Assembly: GCF_000280925.3 (NCBI RefSeq)
Contig: NZ_CP012109.1
Location: 6,158,501-6,222,500, forward strand
DNA: 64,000 nt
Source of the DNA: Myxococcus hansupus
GTDB lineage: Bacteria > Myxococcota > Myxococcia > Myxococcales > Myxococcaceae
Direction of reading: 5' to 3'
Numbering within the stretch: the stretch's first letter is position 1; the number at the start of each line of letters is the position of its first letter. The notes beneath the pieces were generated by a model, which made no database searches, had not been told where the DNA came from, and worked only from the letters and a program-made list of their open reading frames with translations. Positions 22,073 through 29,758 of the stretch are shown one piece after another. The translations under genes were made by a program, and so were the position numbers.

Positions 22073-23101
22073 TCAGCGTCCGTTCAGCGGCGCGGCAATC
22101 CGGTGCGCGCCCCAGGCGAGCACCTCGGAGAGGGCCTCCTTCGAGGACACCACGGTGTCCTCGAAGACGGTGGCCCGCTCCAGCGTGGCCCCCGCGTCCA
22201 CCCGGGCCCCCACCTCCAGCGACACACCGGGGCCCACGGCCGAACCCGCGGCCACCGAAGCCCCCTGCCCCAGGTACGCCGGGCCTCGCACCGTCCCGTC
22301 CACACGGGCCGAAGGCTGGGCCCACGTCCCCTCCGCGCCGCGGGTGGTGCCCGCCAGCGGTGAGTCCGCGCCCAGCCACTCCAGCCGCACACGCCCCGCG
22401 AGCACGTCCTGCACGGTGGCCAGGTAACGCGACGGCGTGCCCAGGTCGGACCAGTACCCGTCCACCCGCGCCCCCCGCACCGTCTGCCCCGCCGCCATGG
22501 CGCGCACGTAGACGCCGCGGTTGATGTCCTCCTCGCCCTCCGGCGACATGAAGTCGAAGACGCGCGGCGACATCACGTGCACGCCGGTGAAGTGCCACGG
22601 GGACAGACCCTCGCCGCCGGGGCCATGGCCCGCGATGCGCCGCACGTGCCCCGCCGCGTCCAGCTCCACCGCCGCGTAGGTCTCCCCCACCGGCATGGGC
22701 TGAAGCACCATGGTGGCCAGCGCCCCGGAGGCCCGGTGCATGGCCACCACCGGCCGCAGGTCCACCGGGTAGAGGATGTCCCCGTTGAACACGAGGAAGT
22801 CGTCGCCCGACAGGAAGTCACGCAGGCCGCGGATGCCGCCGCCCGTGCCCTGGATGACGGGCTCGTGCACCACGTGAAGCGGCAGCCCCGCGCGAGCGCA
22901 CTCGGCGCGGGCCACCGAGGCCATGGTGTCCGGCAGGTGGTGGGTGTTGATGCCCACCGCCGTCACGCCCGCCGCCTTCAGCACCGCCAGGTGGTAGCGA
23001 AGCAGCGGCTGCCCCAGGAGCGGCAGCGCCGGCTTGGGCCAGCGCTCGGTGAGCGGACGCAGGCGCGTGCCCAGGCCCGCGCAGAGGACCATGGCCTTCA
23101 T
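22073..23101 (-). CDS. murU: Sugar-1-phosphate nucleotidyltransferase, MurU-like with extra C-terminal beta-helix
   Basis: 342 residues. The NTP-transfer domain (about 1-235) shows MVLCAGLGTRLRPLTERWPKPALP, GTGGGIRGLRDFL and FLVFNGDILYPVDL, matching N-acetylmuramate-1-phosphate uridylyltransferase and related guanylyltransferases. A C-terminal region with hexapeptide-like repeats (VRGPAYLGQGASVAAGSAVG) forms a probable left-handed beta-helix, making the protein longer than P. putida MurU. The start lies one base after the stop of the AmgK-like kinase (TGA-G-ATG), so the pair is coupled. That neighbour argues for the MurU role in peptidoglycan recycling; a mannose-1-phosphate guanylyltransferase is the alternative. 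Confidence 0.75.
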   Translation of the reverse strand: MKAMVLCAGLGTRLRPLTERWPKPALPLLGQPLLRYHLAVLKAAGVTAVGINTHHLPDTMASVARAECARAGLPLHVVHEPVIQGTGGGIRGLRDFLSGDDFLVFNGDILYPVDLRPVVAMHRASGALATMVLQPMPVGETYAAVELDAAGHVRRIAGHGPGGEGLSPWHFTGVHVMSPRVFDFMSPEGEEDINRGVYVRAMAAGQTVRGARVDGYWSDLGTPSRYLATVQDVLAGRVRLEWLGADSPLAGTTRGAEGTWAQPSARVDGTVRGPAYLGQGASVAAGSAVGPGVSLEVGARVDAGATLERATVFEDTVVSSKEALSEVLAWGAHRIAAPLNGR

Positions 23102-23102
23102 C

Positions 23103-24143
23103 TCAGGCCGCCAGTTCCGGCACGTACTTCGCCACCAGGTCCTGCAGCTTGCGCAGCTCCGGCCGCCGCGCGAAGCCTTCGCGCACGTAGCGCAGCGACG
23201 CGGGGATGGACACCAGGAAGCCCGGGTTGCCCTTCACGCGGTGGATGAACTCGAAGCGGCCCGCGTCCTTCAGCTTGCGCTGGATGGTGAGCAGGTCGAA
23301 GAAGGCCTTGAACGACGCCGCGTCGATGCGCTCGCCGCTCACCTCCTCGAAGGTGGCGATGTAGCGGTCCAACATCGCGTCCACGAAGTCGCGGTCCAGC
23401 TCCACGTAGCTGTCGCGCAGCAGCGCCACCAGGTCGTACTGGCGCGGGCCCTGGAGCGCGTCCTGGAAGTCGATGACGACCAGTTCGCCCTCCTTCACCA
23501 TGATGTTGCGGCTCTGGTAGTCGCGGTGCGTGAAGCCCCGGGGCGCCGCGGCCAACTGCTTCGCGATGTCGCGGAAGGTCGCGTCCAGCTCCGCGCGCTC
23601 CTCGGCCGTGGGCTGCTTGCCGCTCCACGCCTCCAGGCCCCACTCGCGGAAGTGGTGCAGCTCCCAGTCGTAGAGGTCCTCGTCGAAGGCGCGGGTGAAG
23701 GCCAGGCAGTCCGGGTCCTCCGCCTTCTCCGCCGCGGCGCGCAGCCTCGCGAGCAGGTCCACCGCGCGCGTGTAGAGCGCCTCGTGGTGCTTGCCGCCCT
23801 CCAGCGCGGACTCGAAGGTGATGTCACTCAAATCTTCAATCACCATCATCCCCGCCGGCTCGTCGTAGCGGAGGATGCGGGGCACGCGCACGTTCAACTT
23901 CTCCAGGTAGCGGTGCACGTTGATGAAGGGCAGCTCCTTGGGCGGCTCCCCCTTGGTGGCCTCGTCGCTCTTCTTCGTCGAGTCAGGCGGCATCACCATC
24001 ACCACCCAGCTTTCGGGCGGTGCGCCAACGCGGTAGTACGAGCGGCTGCTCGCCTCGCCCTTCAGCTTCGTGATGGCGGCGTGGGCAACGGGACGGCCAA
24101 TGGCCTGTCCCACCTGGTCGCGCAGGGCGGCCTCGAGTTCCAT
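23103..24143 (-). CDS. amgK: AmgK-like N-acetylmuramate/N-acetylglucosamine kinase
   Basis: 346 residues from ATG at 24143. The aminoglycoside-phosphotransferase fold is shown by the catalytic loop GFTHRDYQSRNIMV and the metal site VVIDFQDALQGPRQYDL. The string LVALLRDSYVELD follows, as in AmgK. AmgK phosphorylates MurNAc at C1, feeding MurU to give UDP-MurNAc and bypassing MurA. The next gene starts one base after the stop. The longer upstream frame to 24353 contains no family sequence. A generic phosphotransferase is the alternative. Confidence 0.8.
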   Translation of the reverse strand: MELEAALRDQVGQAIGRPVAHAAITKLKGEASSRSYYRVGAPPESWVVMVMPPDSTKKSDEATKGEPPKELPFINVHRYLEKLNVRVPRILRYDEPAGMMVIEDLSDITFESALEGGKHHEALYTRAVDLLARLRAAAEKAEDPDCLAFTRAFDEDLYDWELHHFREWGLEAWSGKQPTAEERAELDATFRDIAKQLAAAPRGFTHRDYQSRNIMVKEGELVVIDFQDALQGPRQYDLVALLRDSYVELDRDFVDAMLDRYIATFEEVSGERIDAASFKAFFDLLTIQRKLKDAGRFEFIHRVKGNPGFLVSIPASLRYVREGFARRPELRKLQDLVAKYVPELAA

Positions 24144-24390
24144 ATCGACGGGGTTCTCCGGAGGGGGTTGTTGCAAGCTCCCCGCGAGTATCGGAGGCGG
24201 CCCCGCCCGGGTCAAAGCCCTGTCCGGGTGGATGCCCGCAAGCCCCTCGGGCTGTCGCCCACCCGTCGGGCAACCAACCCTTCCCCACCCACGTCCGGGT
24301 GCGTCGGAACACCGTGCCCCCTGGGGCGGGTTCTCCGCAGTCCCAGGGAACAAGAGGCCACACGCTGTCGACCGGGCCCCAGCGGCGGCA

Positions 24391-24396
24391 TATAAG
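24391..24396 (+). promoter_or_regulatory. Possible -10 element (TATAAG) of the cystathionine beta-synthase gene
   Basis: TATAAG at 24391-24396 is an isolated AT-rich hexamer in the 290-bp gap between the divergent amgK and cbs genes, 38 bp before the ATG. No good -35 was found, the best being GTCGAC 18 bases upstream. The rest of the gap shows no ORF or strong hairpin. Confidence 0.35.
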
Positions 24397-24433
24397 ACGC
24401 GCCGCGAACCCTCATTTACTTACGGAAACCGCG

Positions 24434-25801
24434 ATGGACATCCACGAGAACATTCTCTCTGCCATTGGCAACACGCCGCTGGTCAAGCTCAACAAGCTCG
24501 TCGGACCGAACGACGCCACCGTGCTGGTGAAGTGCGAGTTCATGAACCCGGGCGCGTCCATCAAGGACCGCATGGCGCTCTACATCCTCGAGAAGGCCGC
24601 GCGGGAGGGGAAGCTCAAGCCCGGCGGCACCATCGTCGAGAACACGTCCGGCAACACGGGCATGGGCGTGGCGCTGGCCGCCGCGGTGAAGGGCTACAAG
24701 TGCATCTTCACCATGCCGGACAAGATGTCCCTGGAGAAGATCAACCGGCTCAAGGCCCTGGGCGCGCAGGTGGTGGTGACGCCGACGAACGTGCCGGCCG
24801 AGGACCCGCGCAGCTACTACGAGACGGCCAAGCGCCTGCACCGCGAGACGCCGGGCGCGTTCATGCTGAACCAGTACCACAACCCCGACAACATCGAGGC
24901 GCACTACAACACCACCGGTCCTGAGATCTTCGAGCAGACCGAGGGCAAGTTCGACTACTTCGTCGCGGGCCTGGGCACCGGCGGCACGATGAGCGGCGCC
25001 GGCAAGTTCCTGAAGGAGAAGATCCCCGGCCTGAAGAACGTGGGCGTGGACCCGGAAGGCTCCGTCTACGAGGGCTACTTCAAGACGGGCAAACTGACCG
25101 AGCCGCATGTCTACAAGGTCGAAGGTATCGGCGAGGACATGCTGTGCGGCGCCATGGACTTCACCCACCTGGACGACGTGCGCCAGGTCGATGACCGTCA
25201 GTGCTTCGTCGCCGCGCGCCGCCTGGCGCGTGAGGAAGGCATCTTCGCCGGCGGCTCCTCCGGCGCGGCCATCCACGTCGCGGTGCAGTTGGCCAAGGAA
25301 GTCGGCAAGGGCAAGACGATTGTCGTCGTGCTGCCGGACTCCGGCAGCAGCTACATCAGCAAGTTCCACTCCGATGAGTGGATGCGCGACAACGGCTTCC
25401 TGGAGGACAAGGGCTCCGGCACCATCCGCGACATCCTGGGCGACCACCGCAAGGACGTGAAGACGGCCCGCCGCGGCGACAAGGTGGACCAGGTGGTGGA
25501 GACGATGCGGGGCCACGGCATCAGCCAGATGCCGGTGGTGGACGCCGACGGCCGCACCGTGGGCATGGTGCACGAGTACGACCTGCTCAACGCGCTGGTG
25601 GCCGGCAAGGTGAAGTTCTCCGACACCATCGACGCCATCATCGCCCCGCTCCAGGGCGCGCTGTCGCTGGACACCAGCATCGCCCGCCTGCGCGAGGTGT
25701 TCGCCCAGGACAACGTGGCGGTGGTGAAGGACGGCGAGAAGGTCGTCGGCATCGTCACCAAGATCGACCTCATCGACTACCTGCACCGCACGGCGGCGTA
25801 G
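24434..25801 (+). CDS. cbs: Cystathionine beta-synthase
   Basis: 455 residues from ATG at 24434. The PLP-binding Lys lies in NPGASIKDRMALYI, with the substrate loop NTSGNTGMGVALA and the phosphate loop GTGGTMSGAGKFL. Residues about 335-455 form a tandem CBS-domain (Bateman) module (MRGHGISQMPVVDADGRTVG). The enzyme condenses serine with homocysteine to cystathionine. The gamma-lyase/synthase at 28566 would complete reverse transsulfuration to cysteine. The heme-binding N-terminus of animal CBS is absent, as usual in bacteria. O-acetylserine sulfhydrylase activity is an alternative, but the Bateman tail favours CBS. Confidence 0.92.
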   Translation: MDIHENILSAIGNTPLVKLNKLVGPNDATVLVKCEFMNPGASIKDRMALYILEKAAREGKLKPGGTIVENTSGNTGMGVALAAAVKGYKCIFTMPDKMSLEKINRLKALGAQVVVTPTNVPAEDPRSYYETAKRLHRETPGAFMLNQYHNPDNIEAHYNTTGPEIFEQTEGKFDYFVAGLGTGGTMSGAGKFLKEKIPGLKNVGVDPEGSVYEGYFKTGKLTEPHVYKVEGIGEDMLCGAMDFTHLDDVRQVDDRQCFVAARRLAREEGIFAGGSSGAAIHVAVQLAKEVGKGKTIVVVLPDSGSSYISKFHSDEWMRDNGFLEDKGSGTIRDILGDHRKDVKTARRGDKVDQVVETMRGHGISQMPVVDADGRTVGMVHEYDLLNALVAGKVKFSDTIDAIIAPLQGALSLDTSIARLREVFAQDNVAVVKDGEKVVGIVTKIDLIDYLHRTAA

Positions 25802-25833
25802 TCCCCGGCGCCTTCGCGCGCCAGGAAGCACGA

Positions 25834-25872
25834 AGGGCCTCCCGCTCCCAGCGAAGGGAACGTGGAGGCCCT
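25834..25872. terminator. Hairpin between convergent cbs and MaoC genes
   Basis: AGGGCCTCC (25834-25842) pairs perfectly with GGAGGCCCT (25864-25872) across a 21-base loop. It sits between the stops of converging genes, so a bidirectional terminator is likely, though no T-tract follows. A related element occurs at 28498-28537. Confidence 0.5.
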
Positions 25873-25891
25873 GGGTGTTTCCGGCCCGGTC

Positions 25892-26338
25892 CTACCCCTG
25901 CGGGCGCCGGCCGAAGAGCACGTTGGCCAGCTCGGTCATCACCACCTCGTCCTGCTGGTTGCGGACCTCCATGCGCAGCTTGACGGCGCCCCGGTCCAGC
26001 TTGCTGCGCGACGGGGTGGCCAAGACGACCTCCACGCGCACGCGCAATTCATCCCCGGGCCGTACCGGCTTGAGCCAGCGCAGTTCGTCCAGCCCGGGCG
26101 AGCCCATGCTGGAGGTCTGCCCCAGGAAGCTCTGCACCAACATCCGGTGACAGAGGGACGCGGTGTGCCAGCCACTGGCCACCAATCCGCCAAAGAGGCT
26201 GCCTTGGGCGCCCTCGTCGCTCAGGTGGAAGGGCTGCGGGTCGAACTGCGTCGCGAAGGCGATGATTTCCTCGCGCGACACGACATGGGGGCCGTGCTCA
26301 CTGACGTCCCCCGGCTGGAAGTCCTCGAAATAGCGCAT
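25892..26338 (-). CDS. MaoC-family (R)-hydratase
   Basis: 148 residues. A hot-dog fold hydratase: the catalytic pattern ATQFDPQPFHLSDEGA gives Asp and His, followed by GGLVASGWHTASLCHRM and the strand RWLKPVRPGDELRVRVEV. Family members hydrate trans-2-enoyl-CoA. It is the last gene of a minus-strand run below the hydrolase island (10 bp after the upstream gene), which may be coincidental. Substrate length is not predictable. Confidence 0.9.
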   Translation of the reverse strand: MRYFEDFQPGDVSEHGPHVVSREEIIAFATQFDPQPFHLSDEGAQGSLFGGLVASGWHTASLCHRMLVQSFLGQTSSMGSPGLDELRWLKPVRPGDELRVRVEVVLATPSRSKLDRGAVKLRMEVRNQQDEVVMTELANVLFGRRPQG

Positions 26339-26348
26339 GCGCGCTACT

Positions 26349-26888
26349 TCAACGCGTCGTGTCCTTGGATTCCAGTTCCTCCGGATGGAACACGCGCGAT
26401 GCCACGCGGTCCAACACCTCGGAGTTCCACTTGATGCTGGCCTTCATCAGCCGGCGCATCTCCTTGGCGAAGGCGCGCTCGGAGGGCATGCGGGTGTAGG
26501 TCCGGGCCAGATAGAGCCCCCGGTTCTCCCGCTCGTAGTCCACGAAGCCGCCGCCCGCGTCGGTGCCTTCCCGCTCCTCCGCCTGGAAGGTCTCGATGAC
26601 ACCGGGCTTGGGCGGCTCGCGGAAGCGGTACACCAGGGCGCTGCACTTCAGCGCCTGGGTGTCCTCCAACCACTCGAAGTACAACGACGCGCCCCCCGCG
26701 TTGAGCCCACCGAAGCCCTGGGGATTGATGCCCGGGCTGGGCGGTGTGCCCTCCTCGTGGAGAAAACCCTGGACCAGACGCTGCGCCGACTCCCGCGTCA
26801 TCGGGGTGTCGGCGGGAGCGGCGGGCCCCAGGCCTGCAATCCAGGACCTGAGCAGGCCAGCGAGGCCACTGCGGGGAGCGGTCGCCAT
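26349..26888 (-). CDS. Hypothetical protein B, paralogue of the protein at 27989, beside the hydrolase
   Basis: 179 residues. After a 29-residue N-terminal extension the body aligns with the 140-residue protein at 27989-28411: both have MTRE, GINPQGFGG, LYFEWxxxxQAL(K/E)CSAL, GTDxGGG, LxLxRTYT and MKRLMKAS-like strings. The alternating strand/helix pattern and small size recall type III secretion (CesT-like) chaperones, but this is weak inference. It starts three bases after the hydrolase stop. No signal peptide is seen. Immunity protein or adaptor are other options. Confidence 0.75.
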   Translation of the reverse strand: MATAPRSGLAGLLRSWIAGLGPAAPADTPMTRESAQRLVQGFLHEEGTPPSPGINPQGFGGLNAGGASLYFEWLEDTQALKCSALVYRFREPPKPGVIETFQAEEREGTDAGGGFVDYERENRGLYLARTYTRMPSERAFAKEMRRLMKASIKWNSEVLDRVASRVFHPEELESKDTTR

Positions 26889-26891
26889 GGG

Positions 26892-27881
26892 CTACTTGTT
26901 GAAGTTGCCTTCGCGGGCCTGGTCGAACGGCACGCGGTTCTTGAGGTAGACCTCTTCGAACTTGTGGCCGTCGAACGGGTTCAGGTGGAACTCGTTGAAG
27001 TGGTGGACCTTGGAGCCCTTGCCACCGTCCGCGATGGGGTTCCACGCGTCGGGGATGGGGCCCAGGCCGAACATGCTGGGGACCGGGTCGCCACGGTTCA
27101 CGTAGTGCACGTAGTTGGGGCCGTCCGGGTACGTGGTGGCGGCGGCGCCGAACGTCTCCACGTTGATCTTCCCCATCAGCGCCTGGGCGTCCGTCTTGGA
27201 CATCCCATCTTCGATGCGCAGCCGGTTGTACACGTCGTTCAGCGCGCGGCTGGAGATGAGGCCACCCTGGCTGTGCGCCATGAGGTGCACGTCACGGCCG
27301 GCCTTGATTTCGGTGTAGAGCGTGTCCGCCAGGGTGTCCACGGCGGGGTTGGTGCCCTTGTCCAGCTTGTCCTTGATGCACTGGGCCAAGTCCGCGCCCA
27401 TGCCCTCGGTCGCGTTGTGGATGCCGATGACGCGCGAGCCCGTCGCGTTCGCGATGGCCTGGAGGCTCTCGGACTGGGCCTCCTTCGTCGTCAGGATGCC
27501 GTTGACGTGGATGATCGTCGACTGCGGATTCGGGTTGCCGGCCGGCGTCACGCCCGGGATGTCCGCCAGCGCGGTGCCCGGCGGGAACGTCTGGCCGCCC
27601 GCGCCCACCAGCTTGCCGTCGTGCACGCGGTCCGGCTGGTTGCCACCGCCGAAGAACTCCTGCACACCCCGGGCAGCGCCACCGACGACGTTGCCCACGC
27701 CCTTGGCGGCGCCCGTGGCGGCGTTCTCGAAGCCGTCCACGAACTGGCCGACCTTGCGACCACCGGCGGCCGCGGCGTCCTTCACGTTGCCGACAGCGTT
27801 GCCAACGGCGTCCTGCGTGCGGTCGATGGCCTTCTCTGCACCGGTACGGACCTTGTTGATGAACTTCCCAATGGGGTTCAT
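26892..27881 (-). CDS. Alpha/beta-hydrolase (lipase-like), candidate secreted effector
   Basis: 329 residues. The nucleophile elbow MAHSQGGLIS places Ser204; likely partners are Asp265 in NRGDPVPS and His306 in FDGHKFEEVY. The N-terminal 80 residues (MNPIGKFINKVRTGAEK, then GNAVGNVKDAAAAGG) are Ala/Gly-rich amphipathic helix without a classical signal peptide, which could serve as a secretion or membrane-binding region. Flanking paralogous small genes on the same strand suggest dedicated partners. Substrate may be lipid or ester. GGAG sits six bases before the ATG. Confidence 0.82.
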   Translation of the reverse strand: MNPIGKFINKVRTGAEKAIDRTQDAVGNAVGNVKDAAAAGGRKVGQFVDGFENAATGAAKGVGNVVGGAARGVQEFFGGGNQPDRVHDGKLVGAGGQTFPPGTALADIPGVTPAGNPNPQSTIIHVNGILTTKEAQSESLQAIANATGSRVIGIHNATEGMGADLAQCIKDKLDKGTNPAVDTLADTLYTEIKAGRDVHLMAHSQGGLISSRALNDVYNRLRIEDGMSKTDAQALMGKINVETFGAAATTYPDGPNYVHYVNRGDPVPSMFGLGPIPDAWNPIADGGKGSKVHHFNEFHLNPFDGHKFEEVYLKNRVPFDQAREGNFNK

Positions 27882-27918
27882 GGGGGGCTCCAGGGCGATT
27901 TGAAAGGAAAGAACGACA

Positions 27919-27966
27919 GTGAGGGGATTATCGCCCCGCAGTCTCAGAAGTTGCGGTGCCCCTCAC
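27919..27966 (-). promoter_or_regulatory. Nested hairpin between the first paralogue and the hydrolase
   Basis: GTGAGGGG (27919-27926) pairs with CCCCTCAC (27959-27966), and inside it CCGCA (27936-27940) pairs with TGCGG (27952-27956). The two-tier hairpin sits in the 107-bp gap of an otherwise tight minus-strand run. It may terminate, stabilise or process the transcript and so set the ratio of partner to hydrolase. Confidence 0.45.
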
Positions 27967-27988
27967 TTTGCCGCACCGCGGCACGGGA

Positions 27989-28411
27989 TCAGCGCCCGAA
28001 AACGCGGTCCGCCACCCGGTTGAGGACGGTGCTGCTCCACTCGAGGCTGGCCTTCATCAGCCGCTTCATGTCGTCGTTGAAGATGGGGATCTGCGGCGCC
28101 GTGGTGTAGGTGCGGCTGAGGAACAGGGACTTGTTCTCCGGCTCGAAGTCCACGGTGCCGCCGCCGGTGTCGGTGCCCTTCTTCTGCTCGTCCTGGAAGC
28201 CCTCCAGGATGCCCGGCTTGGGGTTGTCCCGGAACTTGTGGATCAGCGCGCTGCACTCCAGCGCCTGCTCCTTGTCGTGCCACTCGAAGTAGAGCTGGGC
28301 ATCGCCCAGGGCGACGCCACCGAAACCCTGGGGGTTGATGCCGACGCTGTTGGGGTTGCCGTTGGCGGCGAGGAACGCCTGCGCCAGCATCGTTGCTTCT
28401 TCGCGGGTCAT
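27989..28411 (-). CDS. Hypothetical protein A, paralogue of the protein at 26349
   Basis: 140 residues from ATG at 28411. Core strings shared with the paralogue: MTREEATMLAQAFL, VGINPQGFGG, LYFEWHDKEQALECSAL, GTDTGGGTVDFE, LSRTYT, MKRLMKASLEWSSTVLNRVADRV. It is first in the minus-strand run A-hydrolase-B-MaoC. Small, no membrane segment, mixed alpha/beta; function is not recognised. The frame is open upstream to 28540 but without similarity to the paralogue, so the internal ATG was chosen. Confidence 0.78.
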   Translation of the reverse strand: MTREEATMLAQAFLAANGNPNSVGINPQGFGGVALGDAQLYFEWHDKEQALECSALIHKFRDNPKPGILEGFQDEQKKGTDTGGGTVDFEPENKSLFLSRTYTTAPQIPIFNDDMKRLMKASLEWSSTVLNRVADRVFGR

Positions 28412-28497
28412 GGGGTGTCGGTCTCCAGGGGCACGGACTGCCTGAGCCCTCAGCCTAGCAAATCGGTACGCCGCCTCCAGCCTGGAGCAAACGCCAA

Positions 28498-28537
28498 GGG
28501 CCTCCACACGCCGCGCGAAGGCGAACGTGGGAGGCCC
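28498..28537 (-). terminator. Hairpin downstream of the cystathionine gamma-lyase gene
   Basis: GGGCCTCC (28498-28505) pairs with GGAGGCCC (28530-28537). Flanking and loop bases (GCGAAGG, GAACGTGG) match the element at 25834-25872, so the two are copies of a short dispersed hairpin. It lies 29 bases beyond the minus-strand stop at 28566. Confidence 0.45.
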
Positions 28538-28565
28538 CATGAAAGGCGCGAGGGCGCCTACGGTG

Positions 28566-29711
28566 TCACTTCGCGGCGTCGAGCGCCTGGGCCAGGTCGT
28601 CCACCAAGTCCCGGGCGTCCTCGATACCCACCGACAGGCGGATGAAGCCGTCGGTGATGCCGAGCTTCTCGCGCGACTCCTTGGGGATGGAGGCGTGGGT
28701 CATGATGGCTGGGTGCTCGATGAGCGACTCGACGCCGCCCAGCGACTCGGCGCAGGCGAACACCTTCACCGTCTTGAGGAACGTGCGGGCCGCCTCCAGG
28801 CCGCCCTGGATGTCGAACGTCACCATGCCGCCGAAGCCGGACATCTGCTGCTTGGCCAGGGCATGCTGAGGGTGCGACTCCAGGCCCGGGTAGGTGACCT
28901 TCTTCACCTTCGGGTGGGTTGCCAGGAACTGCGCCACCTTCATCGCGTTGGAGGCGTGGCGGTCCATGCGCACGTGCAGCGTCTTCACGCCGCGCAGCAC
29001 CATGAAGCTGTCGAAGGCGCCGGACACGCCGCCCACCGCGTTCTGGAGGAAGTACATCCGCTCAGCCACGTCCTCGCGGCTGGTGCAGACGAAGCCGCCG
29101 ATAACGTCGCTGTGGCCGTTGATGTACTTGGTGGTGGAGTGCGCCACCACGTCGAAGCCGAGGTCCAGCGGGCGCTGGAAGTACGGCGTCATGAACGTGT
29201 TGTCCGCGACGGAGAGGATGTTCCGCTTCTTGGCGACCTCGGCGATGCGCGCCAGGTCGATGAGCTTGAGCATCGGGTTGGTGGGGGACTCCACCCACAC
29301 CATCTTCGTCTTCGGCGTGATTGCCGCCTCGAAGTTCTCCGGCTTGGACAGGTCCACGAAGGAGTAGTGCAGCCCGGCCCGCCGGAACACCTTGTCGAAG
29401 ATGCGGAAGGTGCCGCCGTACACATCGTCCGAGACGATGACGTGGTCACCCGCGTCCAGCATGTGCATCAGCATGGCCGTGCCCGCCAGGCCGGAGGCGA
29501 AGGCCGCGCCGTGCTTGGCGCCCTCGAGCGCGGCCAGACAGTCCTGGAGCGCGTTGCGGGTGGGGTTCTGCGTCCGGCTGTACTCGAAGCCCTTGTGCTC
29601 TCCGGGGCCGTCCTGGACGTAGGTGGAGGTCAGGTAGACGGGCGTCATGATGGCGCCCGTGGTGGGGTCCGGCTCCTGACCGGCGTGAATGGCAAGCGTG
29701 TCGAAGCGCAT
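28566..29711 (-). CDS. Cystathionine gamma-lyase/gamma-synthase (Cys/Met metabolism PLP enzyme)
   Basis: 381 residues. Family strings: DTLAIHAGQEPDPTTGAI, YSRTQNPTRNALQ, ASGLAGTAMLMHML and the PLP-binding lysine in HSTTKYINGHSDVIGGF. VFACAESLGGVESLIEHPA is the substrate-specificity stretch near the C-terminus. With the cbs gene at 24434 it would convert cystathionine to cysteine. Lyase and synthase are hard to separate by sequence; presence of CBS favours lyase. Confidence 0.9.
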   Translation of the reverse strand: MRFDTLAIHAGQEPDPTTGAIMTPVYLTSTYVQDGPGEHKGFEYSRTQNPTRNALQDCLAALEGAKHGAAFASGLAGTAMLMHMLDAGDHVIVSDDVYGGTFRIFDKVFRRAGLHYSFVDLSKPENFEAAITPKTKMVWVESPTNPMLKLIDLARIAEVAKKRNILSVADNTFMTPYFQRPLDLGFDVVAHSTTKYINGHSDVIGGFVCTSREDVAERMYFLQNAVGGVSGAFDSFMVLRGVKTLHVRMDRHASNAMKVAQFLATHPKVKKVTYPGLESHPQHALAKQQMSGFGGMVTFDIQGGLEAARTFLKTVKVFACAESLGGVESLIEHPAIMTHASIPKESREKLGITDGFIRLSVGIEDARDLVDDLAQALDAAK

Positions 29712-29758
29712 GGCCGGGGACGTAACACAGACCCTCGGGGCCGCGCAGCAGGACCTGC

